Assembly (NCBI GenBank): GCA_014302835.1
Contig: CP060294.1
Coordinates: forward strand, 3,869,067 to 3,933,066
From: Pedobacter sp. PAMC26386
GTDB taxonomy: Bacteria; Bacteroidota; Bacteroidia; Sphingobacteriales; Sphingobacteriaceae
Length of the DNA stretch: 64,000 nucleotides
Reading direction: 5' to 3'
Made by a program: the position numbers and the translations under genes. Positions 42,843 to 50,871 of the stretch are shown here, one piece after another (position 1 is the first letter of the stretch; every line of letters begins with the position of its first letter). The notes beneath the pieces were generated by a model, which was not told where the DNA came from, did no database searches, and was given only the letters and a program-made list of their open reading frames with translations.

Positions 42843-44261
42843 ATGAAGAGAAATATCTTATTTGCTTTTGCCATTGTCTTATCGGCATGTACGGCAAAAA
42901 GAGAAGCAGCAGGTCTTAAAGGAGCTGCTGCCGCTAAAGGAGAGGTTAGTTACTGGCTCACCACAGGCGATAAATCAGCCTTATTGGAAGAGCAGTCAGC
43001 TAAGTTAAATTTCGGCACAAAACAGTCAGCAAATCCTACAATTGAAATTGATGAAACACAAAAGTTTCAAACCATCGATGGTTTCGGTTATACCTTAACA
43101 GGTGGCAGTGCCGGACTGATCAATGATTTGGACGAAAAAGCGAAAGATGCACTATTAGAAGAATTGTTTTCAACCCGCAAAAACGGTATTGGTGTAAGTT
43201 ACCTGAGAATCAGTATAGGAGCTTCCGATCTAAGCGCAGACAATTTCACCTACAATGAATTACCAGCAGGACAGACAGACATTAACCAGGATAACTTTTC
43301 TATAACTAAAGAAATGACCGCCTTAGTACCTGTGTTAAAAAAGATCCTGGCCATTAATCCAGATCTGAAAATTCTGGGTTCTCCATGGACAGCTCCTACC
43401 TGGATGAAGACTAACCATAGCTTTAAAGGTGGTAGTTTGAAACCAGAATATTATGAGTCTTATGCGAAATACCTGGTGAAATATATCCATGCGATGAAAA
43501 CTCAGGGAATTACAATCGACGCAATCACGATTCAGAACGAACCTCTACATCCAGGAAATGTTCCTAGCATGCATATGGAGGCGAAAGATCAGGCCGTATT
43601 TATCAAAACAGCTTTAGGGCCAGTGTTTAAATCTGCAGGTTTGAAAACAAAGATTATCATTTATGATCACAATGCAGATCGTCCTGATTATCCGATTACT
43701 ATTCTAAATGACCCACAGACAAAGCAATATGTTGATGGTTCAGCTTTCCATTTATATGGTGGCCAAATCACTGCCTTATCTAAAGTTCATGAAGCACATC
43801 CAGATAAGAACCTCTACTTCACAGAACAGTGGGTAGGCGGGCCAGGAAAGTTTGATGAAGATATAAAATGGCACGTATCTACTTTAATTATTGGTGCTAC
43901 TCGGAACTGGAGCAGAAATGTTTTAGAATGGAATGTGGCAGCCGATCCATTATATGGCCCTCATACTGTTGGTGGCTGTACGACTTGCTTAGGAGCCATT
44001 ACAATCGCCCCTGCGGTAACCAGGAATGTAGCTTACTATATTATTGGTCATGCCTCCAAATTTGTGAGACCAGGGTCACAAAGAATCGGTTCAAATATTA
44101 CTGACAATTTACAGAATGTTGCTTTCAGGACACCAGATGGAAAAACTGTTTTGATTGTTGTCAATGGTAATTCAACTGATCAGGTTTTTAACATAAAATA
44201 CAAAGGCAAAATGGCTCTTACCTCATTAGCAGGTGGCGCGGTTGCGACTTATGTCTGGTAA
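42843..44261 (+). CDS. glycoside hydrolase family 30 glucanase lipoprotein
   Basis: A 472-residue GH30 protein. The start at 42843 gives a lipoprotein signal with lipobox LSAC (Cys16); an upstream in-frame ATG would lie inside the GH3 gene. Motifs: QTIDGFGYTLTGGSAGLI, ILGSPWTAPTWMKTNHSFKGGSL, acid/base Glu in TIQNEPLHPGNVPSM, nucleophile Glu in LYFTEQWVGGPG, EWNVAADPLYGPHTVGGC. The type resembles GH30_3 endo-beta-1,6-glucanases. Lipid anchor suggests surface location, cutting long beta-1,6-glucan into pieces for SusCD; GH3 finishes in the periplasm. Confidence 0.9.
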   Translation: MKRNILFAFAIVLSACTAKREAAGLKGAAAAKGEVSYWLTTGDKSALLEEQSAKLNFGTKQSANPTIEIDETQKFQTIDGFGYTLTGGSAGLINDLDEKAKDALLEELFSTRKNGIGVSYLRISIGASDLSADNFTYNELPAGQTDINQDNFSITKEMTALVPVLKKILAINPDLKILGSPWTAPTWMKTNHSFKGGSLKPEYYESYAKYLVKYIHAMKTQGITIDAITIQNEPLHPGNVPSMHMEAKDQAVFIKTALGPVFKSAGLKTKIIIYDHNADRPDYPITILNDPQTKQYVDGSAFHLYGGQITALSKVHEAHPDKNLYFTEQWVGGPGKFDEDIKWHVSTLIIGATRNWSRNVLEWNVAADPLYGPHTVGGCTTCLGAITIAPAVTRNVAYYIIGHASKFVRPGSQRIGSNITDNLQNVAFRTPDGKTVLIVVNGNSTDQVFNIKYKGKMALTSLAGGAVATYVW

Positions 44262-44278
44262 AAGAATTCTATTTCCCT

Positions 44279-44313
44279 ATGGGGCCTCGATTAATTTCAG
44301 GGTCCCATTTTTA
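44279..44313. terminator. terminator after the GH30 gene
   Basis: Stem ATGGGGCC / GGTCCCAT (one G-T pair) with a 14-base loop, then TTTTTATT on the plus strand. It also stands after the leftward T6SS island gene at 44334, which could use it as well. Confidence 0.7.
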
Positions 44314-44333
44314 TTGAACAGCATTTTCACCAT

Positions 44334-44768
44334 TTATCTGAAGCTGACATAAATCACTTCAACAAGAAAAATAGCGGGGAATAATGCTACTCCTAAATAA
44401 GTTATAATTTCACCTCTCACCGAAGAGAGTTCTACCATGGAATGAATATCTTTCCGGTCATAAATTATATCAAATTCATAACCGATTGATAGCTTTGAAT
44501 CGTCACTCATATTGTCGCAGTAAAACTTAGACTTGACTTTCACCATCACGTTATTGTGAGAAAGAAATTTAATCACAGGCACATATCCCACCCCTTTAAA
44601 GGACCAGTTATCTTCCGTATATCTCACCACTTCACAAACAGTAGCCCTTGTCCGGAATCCGCTCTTTAAAAACCTGTATTTTTTTTGGATATGTTTTACA
44701 ATATAATAGAGGCTAACACATGCGATCGTTAATAAGCTTAATAAAATTGGATAATTGGTTTGCGCCAT
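44334..44768 (-). CDS. two-helix membrane protein, DUF3592-like
   Basis: A 144-residue membrane protein with a helix at residues 6-26 (ILLSLLTIACVSLYYIV) and one at 120-141 (IITYLGVALFPAIFLVEVIYV) around a soluble middle of about 90 residues (FRTRATVCEVVRYTEDNW, GVGYVPVIKFLSHN, GYEFDIIYDRKD). The pattern resembles DUF3592. It is the last gene of the leftward T6SS island, 3 bases after a lipoprotein gene. A membrane-bound immunity or accessory role is possible but not shown. Confidence 0.6.
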   Translation of the reverse strand: MAQTNYPILLSLLTIACVSLYYIVKHIQKKYRFLKSGFRTRATVCEVVRYTEDNWSFKGVGYVPVIKFLSHNNVMVKVKSKFYCDNMSDDSKLSIGYEFDIIYDRKDIHSMVELSSVRGEIITYLGVALFPAIFLVEVIYVSFR

Positions 44769-44771
44769 AAA

Positions 44772-45764
44772 TTACCTGATAACTTCTAATGGCGCACCAG
44801 TTTTAGGGCGATGAAAGTTGAGATAAAAAGTCTTTAATCTTCTGTCTTCCGCACTATCTTTTTTCAGTATATACCATCCAGCCAGAGCAGGATCATAGAG
44901 ATGGTCTATTCTTTCCAAAGTCACCATTTTTCCATTACCTGAATAAACCATCTTGTAATTCTCTAAAGGATACATAGTTATACCTGCCCGCCCCCAGCTT
45001 TCATTAAATGTTTTAATATATTCATCATTCAGGGCTTTGTCATAGAATAGAGATTGGGCAGTCTCTTTCTCACTAGACAATAAACTCTGAGCTATTTTTA
45101 CACTTTCATTATGACCAATCCAGTTTCGATATTTTTCATATTCCAGGACTAATTCTGTTTTTAGTTTTTTCTCATCTTCTTTAGATAAATCAACACTTTC
45201 ACTCCATCCTTTTAACTCATATGGAACTTTTGCCAAAAATGTACCTTTGTACACCATAAGTGGTTTTCCTGCGTCTGCATAAATCTGCTTACCGTCTTTA
45301 TCTTTTTTAGGCGTTTCAATTAGTTTTACGGGTTCGGAAACATTATCCACACCATCTGTCCTAAATTTTAATGCTTCTACAGATAATTCTATTTTAACAC
45401 CTTCTGGAAGTGCAGTCAGCCTTTTTCCTTTAACTTCTGGTGGGAATACACGTACTTCCCAGGTTTGTGGTCCCGATTTTAAGATATTATTATTAATAGG
45501 AGCACTTAGGCCAATACTCCCGGATCCATCATTCCCAGCATATTTATAGACTGGCATATCATTTATCAATACTTCAAAAGCACAACCACCTATCTGAATT
45601 TCCGCATGATAATTTACAGTCTGATCTCTATTTTTCACCTGTTTATAAAGGTTTCCTAAAATCGCTTCTACTTGCTCGTTCATTACTTTTTTATTTTGGC
45701 TACACGATTGATTACTTAACAACACAACCCCTAAGAAAAGGGCAATAATTGGGTATTTTTTCAT
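44772..45764 (-). CDS. lipoprotein after the large effector gene, immunity candidate
   Basis: A 330-residue lipoprotein (lipobox QSCS, Cys20). The N-terminal half is beta-rich (YHAEIQIGGCAFEVLINDMPVYKYAG, TWEVRVFPPEVKGKRL), the C-terminal half is helical and charged (DEKKLKTELVLEYEKYRNWIG, DRRLKTFYLNFHRPKTGAP). No family recognised. It starts 10 bases after the stop of the 1004-residue gene. A periplasm-facing lipoprotein fits an immunity protein to a T6SS effector delivered to that compartment. Inference from position only. Confidence 0.6.
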   Translation of the reverse strand: MKKYPIIALFLGVVLLSNQSCSQNKKVMNEQVEAILGNLYKQVKNRDQTVNYHAEIQIGGCAFEVLINDMPVYKYAGNDGSGSIGLSAPINNNILKSGPQTWEVRVFPPEVKGKRLTALPEGVKIELSVEALKFRTDGVDNVSEPVKLIETPKKDKDGKQIYADAGKPLMVYKGTFLAKVPYELKGWSESVDLSKEDEKKLKTELVLEYEKYRNWIGHNESVKIAQSLLSSEKETAQSLFYDKALNDEYIKTFNESWGRAGITMYPLENYKMVYSGNGKMVTLERIDHLYDPALAGWYILKKDSAEDRRLKTFYLNFHRPKTGAPLEVIR

Positions 45765-45774
45765 TTCACGGAAA

Positions 45775-48700
45775 TTAATTAAAATATGTTTTACCTACTT
45801 TCACAGGTTCCTGTCTATCAATAGCCTGATATACAAATTCATTTTTACTACTAACTTTTCCCCAGGTATCTTTTGAATCTCCAACTTTACCATCAATATT
45901 GGCCTTACCTTTCAATTGTATTCCATCAAACGATAATTCTGGAGATATAAAGATACCCTTATCATCAAAATCAAGTGCTGTTTTAACATAAAACTTTGCT
46001 TCAGCTTCCAGTGACAACTCCAGCTCCACATTTACAACAATAAATATCGCCCTTTTACACATGGCCATTTTAACACTTGCGGTCACTTTGACAACGATTT
46101 CTCCACTTATTTCAGAAAGCGCTTTACTATTGGCCTGCCGGTCAGCATTGTTAAAAGTATTTTCACCAGTTTCTGTATTTAGAAACCCCTGTACCTTCCC
46201 GCCAATAATCATCGTTGCAGATAATTCCAATGTGATCTTACTGCCATCACCAATCAGCGCCATCGCAATATCCGCTGCGGCAACGATTGCCAAAGCAATA
46301 GGATGTGCACGTTGTATTAGCGCCAGAAAATCCAGGTAAGCTTTAATACCAACCAGAGGCTTGGCCTCAGCAACTCCCTCCAAAAGGACTCCAGTCTTAT
46401 TAAATTTATGCTCGTATCCTTTATTTTTCACAGGAACTCTGCTCCAATCGAGTTCAAGGCCGAATTCTGGCCAATAAATCTCGACACCGACAACAGAACG
46501 TTTAACATCTATCTTCAGCGCAGTGGTATACTTATCCATTTTCCGCTGAAAACTCTGATTACTTTTCACCGCATCCGCATAATCCGGAGAGTCTTTAGGT
46601 GTATTGATTAATCTTTTTCTATTTTTATCAAAGTCTTCCCTTAAATCATTTAGTGCCTTGTTTTTAGGGTCATTCTTTACTTTTTCTACAGCCGCCTTGT
46701 TTTCAGCTGATGGTTGATCACCGGCATCTCCTTTATTTTTTTTACCACCAAATATGGCGTCAATAAGTTCTCCAATCTGATCTATTGCAGTTATTGTTTT
46801 TTCTAATTTCGCTGAAATTTCATCTGTAACATCCCATTCCTCTCCTTCATTTCTTACACCAGAAAAAGTTTTCTCAGCATTTAACTGATATCCTGCTGGC
46901 TTGTTATTAAACTTGGCTTTTAAACTTACACCGAAAGTTCTGCCTTGCTTAGGAGTTGTCCACTTTGTAGGTTCTCTCTTAAAACTTGCAGCTTTGGTGT
47001 CTTTATAGGTCTGGTTAGAAATAGCTTCAATTGATGTCTTAAGATATTCACTTTTCATGTTTTTATAATCCAGCCGCAAGCTCCATCTGACATCCGGATA
47101 AACCAGTACTTTAAGTCTATGACGGGTAAGTCTGCAACTATCAATATCGATCACATACTCGCACGTACTTCCTCCCTTACCTACCCAAAAATATCTGAAT
47201 ATATAGGGCAGATCTCCCGGCATAAAAGACGTATCATATATAAACCTTGCTTGAAATACCAGTTTCTTATCCGTCTTTTCATCAATTTTGAGTTTGATAT
47301 CATCCAGATAAATAATATGTTTACTTTTTTGAGATACTGCTCCAACTGTTATTTTGGTTGTACTCTGAATCGTTAATTTAGAAGGTTTATTTTGTTCACC
47401 TGTCGCAGCAATACCTTTCTCAGGATACTTGTGAATCTCAAGGACACGGCCTTTATGGTATAAATCTGTTTTTTCCTTAAATCTGCAATCACTGGTAGAA
47501 GCCTTGTCATCCAGCTGGATAGTTACCTTCTGTGTAAAGCTAGTACCAGCAACTACTTCGAAAGTATCATCAAAAGCCTTACCATCACGAACATAAGCTT
47601 CATAATCCCTTTCATTATTCATCACATTGATCACCGAATAGCCACAGGGATGAAAAGCTGCAATATTTGTCTCAACTTCATCAACCATGACCACGTTATT
47701 TCCAGAAAAGCCAGGGTTCTGAAAATCTTTACCTTTCTCTGTAACCGTCAGATATCTTCTTTTGAATTTATCAAAATAAGTACCTCTTTCATAGGATTTG
47801 ACAATTGGATAAATCTTTAGATTCCCACCAGCACTGGATTTCCATGCAGGATCTATAAAAACAAAAACTTTACATTTTTGTACAAACGGGGTTGACTTGA
47901 ATGTCGTGTTATTTACATCCTGACCTGGATCTAACAAGGTGCCTGAGACCCCCGTTTTCCCAACTTCAAAGGGCAATACTTTGGTCACATTGACTTCTTT
48001 AGCGAAGCTAAACATCTTCTTTCCCTTTTCGTCCTCACTAAGCTTTAATTCATCATTAAAACTAAAAATATCACGATCTATCAGCTGAATATCAAGTCCC
48101 TGACCATATAAACCTTTAGTGTAAATATGTAAAATAAGGCAGGAACCAAATTTCACTTCAGTATCCTCAATTGGGTTATTATTTGTATCTGTCCAGATGG
48201 TGTCTATAATTTCAGGAGATCCAATGGCAGAAACATAACATCCGTTAGGAATTTTACCAACAGGCTTATCCTCCTGAAGAAAAGGTTCCAGCCAGACCAT
48301 CCCTCCACCTTCCAATAATTCTGGAAAATAAAAGTCTCTGTAGCCATTTACTGCGATATTACCGGCAATTCCCATCCCCATCTGTTCATTTAAGGTAATG
48401 ATACTCCCCTCCATTCCTTTACCTGCTAACTGCCATGCCCAGCAGACATTTTTAAAGGCATCCTTTAGAGCCATAGCCTCACTATATCTTTTTGCCGCAC
48501 CTTTATTATAGACAGCTATGCTTGCATCGTAAGTAGCTCTTTGCTCCGGCGTAAGCTTTTGATAAGCTTCTGTGCTGAGCACTTTACTATCTATGAATTT
48601 CCGGGCCTCTGTCTCTTCCTTTTCTTTTTTATCTTTTGCGTCCTTGTATTCTTTGATAGAAACAGAAAAATGTCCTCCTTTTTTAAGCTTTAAAAGCCCA

Positions 48701-48789
48701 TAAGATGCGTCATATTCTCCAGGTATCTTTGGATTAATCATGATATGCAATGGTCCTTTAACCTGCTCTCCTTTTTTTTTGTCTGGCAT
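45775..48789 (-). CDS. large T6SS-linked protein, effector candidate
   Basis: A 1004-residue cytoplasmically made protein with no signal peptide and a very charged, lysine-rich N-terminal ~70 residues (SIKEYKDAKDKKEKEETEARK). The middle holds Ig-like sandwich segments (CLILHIYTKGLYGQGLDIQLIDRDIFSFNDEL) and many Cys-poor beta strands. A hydrophobic segment at ~829-847 (HPIALAIVAAADIAMALIG) is followed by long alternating beta strands (SKITLELSATMIIGG, EIVVKVTASVKMAMCKRAIFIVVNVELELSLEAEAKF). That resembles a membrane-inserting end. It is placed 10 bases after a PAAR-like gene, so it is a likely tip-linked effector. No catalytic motif recognised. Confidence 0.65.
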   Translation of the reverse strand: MPDKKKGEQVKGPLHIMINPKIPGEYDASYGLLKLKKGGHFSVSIKEYKDAKDKKEKEETEARKFIDSKVLSTEAYQKLTPEQRATYDASIAVYNKGAAKRYSEAMALKDAFKNVCWAWQLAGKGMEGSIITLNEQMGMGIAGNIAVNGYRDFYFPELLEGGGMVWLEPFLQEDKPVGKIPNGCYVSAIGSPEIIDTIWTDTNNNPIEDTEVKFGSCLILHIYTKGLYGQGLDIQLIDRDIFSFNDELKLSEDEKGKKMFSFAKEVNVTKVLPFEVGKTGVSGTLLDPGQDVNNTTFKSTPFVQKCKVFVFIDPAWKSSAGGNLKIYPIVKSYERGTYFDKFKRRYLTVTEKGKDFQNPGFSGNNVVMVDEVETNIAAFHPCGYSVINVMNNERDYEAYVRDGKAFDDTFEVVAGTSFTQKVTIQLDDKASTSDCRFKEKTDLYHKGRVLEIHKYPEKGIAATGEQNKPSKLTIQSTTKITVGAVSQKSKHIIYLDDIKLKIDEKTDKKLVFQARFIYDTSFMPGDLPYIFRYFWVGKGGSTCEYVIDIDSCRLTRHRLKVLVYPDVRWSLRLDYKNMKSEYLKTSIEAISNQTYKDTKAASFKREPTKWTTPKQGRTFGVSLKAKFNNKPAGYQLNAEKTFSGVRNEGEEWDVTDEISAKLEKTITAIDQIGELIDAIFGGKKNKGDAGDQPSAENKAAVEKVKNDPKNKALNDLREDFDKNRKRLINTPKDSPDYADAVKSNQSFQRKMDKYTTALKIDVKRSVVGVEIYWPEFGLELDWSRVPVKNKGYEHKFNKTGVLLEGVAEAKPLVGIKAYLDFLALIQRAHPIALAIVAAADIAMALIGDGSKITLELSATMIIGGKVQGFLNTETGENTFNNADRQANSKALSEISGEIVVKVTASVKMAMCKRAIFIVVNVELELSLEAEAKFYVKTALDFDDKGIFISPELSFDGIQLKGKANIDGKVGDSKDTWGKVSSKNEFVYQAIDRQEPVKVGKTYFN

Positions 48790-48799
48790 CTCTGTAATT

Positions 48800-49267
48800 T
48801 TAAGTGTTTTCAGGAATTAGAAGTATCGTATTTTCTTCCTCTTTTAAATTCACAAGGATGTTCAGTTGCGCCTGCACATCTTCATTTCCTTTTTCTGCCT
48901 GCTGTTTAGTTACGTTTGCAGTCTGCCCATGAAAAGTAATGTCTATACAAGGACTCCCACCAACAGCACATGTGGCCTTACTATCTTCCAATAAAGGTTT
49001 ACCACCATTCTGCAAATTTACTTTTTCGTAAAAGCCTTGCCATTTCGTGATTGCTGGCTTGCAAGGGTTATTATTCATTTTTTTACAACTTCCAAAAGTA
49101 TTGGATTCAAAGGGTTGCCCCACATCCATAGTATTAGCAATAGCTTTTTTTGAAGCATCAGTTTCATTGATATAATAACCTTTCTGTTTGACCTTCAGCT
49201 TATCTGGTGTTGTACCAAATTTGCATTGGCAGACAGCTCCACTACAGACTAAATGTTTTTCACTCAT
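48800..49267 (-). CDS. DUF4280 PAAR-like protein, T6SS spike tip
   Basis: A 155-residue protein of the DUF4280 (PAAR-like) type: MSEKHLVCSGAVCQCKFGTTP with Cys pairs, GSCKKMNNNPCKP, KATCAVGGSPCIDITFHGQTANVT. Such proteins sharpen the VgrG trimer and carry effectors. A GTG start 6 bases upstream is possible but the ATG at 49267 is preferred. It lies 8 bases after a gene of unknown role and 10 bases before the large effector, which suggests that effector travels on this tip. Confidence 0.85.
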   Translation of the reverse strand: MSEKHLVCSGAVCQCKFGTTPDKLKVKQKGYYINETDASKKAIANTMDVGQPFESNTFGSCKKMNNNPCKPAITKWQGFYEKVNLQNGGKPLLEDSKATCAVGGSPCIDITFHGQTANVTKQQAEKGNEDVQAQLNILVNLKEEENTILLIPENT

Positions 49268-49275
49268 GAGCACGT

Positions 49276-50154
49276 TTACTTAAAAAAATTCCAAAAACTC
49301 TTTTTCTCTACTTTATCTGTCGATTCATCATTTTGATTATCCTGCGTACTCTTTATCGATTTATCTTTTTCAGCCAAATGATAAATCTCAAAATTTATAT
49401 TCTTCTCTTTTTCCTCTATGGGGATAAAACTAACATCACCAGTGATGGATCGTACGGTAAAGTCCTGGTGATATAATTTAAACGTCGCATTTAGAGTGCC
49501 CTTTGCCTTTGTCATTCCCCACAACTCAGCAACAATACCTTCATATTTTATACTAAAACATTTATTCTCCCCATGTTTCTCCGTTATTTCCCTTGTGATC
49601 GCATAGCTAACCATGGGTGCATAAGGGATAAATGGCAATCTAAATGGCAGAGGTTCTTTAATATCTTTTGCCTGCAAACCGTATATTCCAGAAAAAAACA
49701 GCGCCAGAAACCAGTCTTTCCTCACTAATTCCGTTAACCGGTCATCATTCCCCAACGCAAGCTCCATTGCTGATATGCCACTAGCTACAACTTCCCCTTC
49801 ATAACCTTGAATAACCTTTTGTTTCTCCTGCTGCCATCTTTGTTTGATGAATTCCATATTGGCGACTTCTGTAAGAACTCCCTTTTTGTTGGTTTTCACT
49901 GTCAATGGATACAAAATCTTCCCCATTTGATCTGCTAGTTTATCGATCGTTTTATTCGGAGCTTTCTCATTGATATAGACTTGTTTCTTATCCAGCTCAA
50001 ATAAAAATGATCCATCCTCTAATTCGCGCAAATAGGAAACTTCGATTTCATAATGAACTTTATAATGCGCACTGAATTTCAAAACAACCCCATATGTTTT
50101 ACATATAGGCGAGGGGTAAATTGCAAACAGTTTTTTTGGTTCAGGAGTTTCCAT
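49276..50154 (-). CDS. T6SS-island protein of unknown function, adaptor candidate
   Basis: A 292-residue soluble protein: METPEPKKLFAIYPSPICKTYG, then beta strands (YKVHYEIEVSYLRELEDGSFLFELDKKQVYI), a helical middle (WQQEKQKVIQGYEGEVVASGISAMELALGNDDRLTELV), and a Pro-rich turn PFRLPFIPYAPMVSYAI. The tail is disordered and charged. No signal peptide and no catalytic motif. Its place right before the PAAR-like gene is where effector chaperones/adaptors sit in other T6SS clusters; the sequence does not match one that I know. Confidence 0.6.
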   Translation of the reverse strand: METPEPKKLFAIYPSPICKTYGVVLKFSAHYKVHYEIEVSYLRELEDGSFLFELDKKQVYINEKAPNKTIDKLADQMGKILYPLTVKTNKKGVLTEVANMEFIKQRWQQEKQKVIQGYEGEVVASGISAMELALGNDDRLTELVRKDWFLALFFSGIYGLQAKDIKEPLPFRLPFIPYAPMVSYAITREITEKHGENKCFSIKYEGIVAELWGMTKAKGTLNATFKLYHQDFTVRSITGDVSFIPIEEKEKNINFEIYHLAEKDKSIKSTQDNQNDESTDKVEKKSFWNFFK

Positions 50155-50200
50155 AGTTTCTAGTTCCTGATATTTGGAATAAGTGTTTGATTAGCCATTT

Positions 50201-50869
50201 CTAGTTGTAAGTATCTGTAAACTTGCTTTTCGTAATAATTTCCCCTGTATTACCATCTATTTGGTAATTCCAACCTTTAGTATAAACATCAGCCAGGTAT
50301 TCGGTATTCACTTTTACTTTCCAAAGTTTCTTACCACTAACATTAATCTCAAAATCTGCATGAAAATTCTCCCGGTTTTTCCCACTGTGTATACTGATTA
50401 GCCCTTCCTTATCTATTAGATCCAACAATTGATCATAACTAAATTTTCCAAATTTCTTATCTTCATCCACTACCTTATCCAAAGTACCTTGTTCAGTAAA
50501 ATAATACCATTTCCCTATTTTAAGCGTATTTTCACCTACAGATGCATTTCCAAACATTAGACCTTTTTCTCTAATTGAGCCAGAGATATAAAACTCCTTT
50601 TGAATTTTACAAAAACTAGGCATTGGAAGAATTTGTTCCTCGTAATAACCAGTTTGTTCACTTCCCACCCTAATAATTCTGGTTCCACCTTTCGTCATAA
50701 AATCATTTGGATGTTCATCACTCTTTGCTCTCAGATTCTTATTTCTATATTCTTCTATATCGAACTTTTCAAAAGCCTCATTCATAGTTCTTCGTTTATC
50801 ATTAATATATTTAGTCTTACAACCTAACATTGTGAATATTAAACCAATGATCAATATTTTGTTATCCAT
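50201..50869 (-). CDS. lipoprotein after the protease gene, immunity candidate
   Basis: A 222-residue lipoprotein (lipobox MLGC, Cys17). It begins 2 bases after the stop of the metzincin gene. The mature part shows repeats of a glycine- and aromatic-rich strand pattern (GNASVGENTLKIGKWYYFTEQGTLDKVVDEDKKFGKFSYDQLLDLI, WKVKVNTEYLADVYTKGWNYQIDGNTGEI). Toxin-antitoxin MORN-like strands may be present (inference). Anchored in the envelope and coupled to a protease gene, it is a reasonable candidate inhibitor, but could have another role. Confidence 0.6.
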   Translation of the reverse strand: MDNKILIIGLIFTMLGCKTKYINDKRRTMNEAFEKFDIEEYRNKNLRAKSDEHPNDFMTKGGTRIIRVGSEQTGYYEEQILPMPSFCKIQKEFYISGSIREKGLMFGNASVGENTLKIGKWYYFTEQGTLDKVVDEDKKFGKFSYDQLLDLIDKEGLISIHSGKNRENFHADFEINVSGKKLWKVKVNTEYLADVYTKGWNYQIDGNTGEIITKSKFTDTYN

Positions 50870-50871
50870 AT

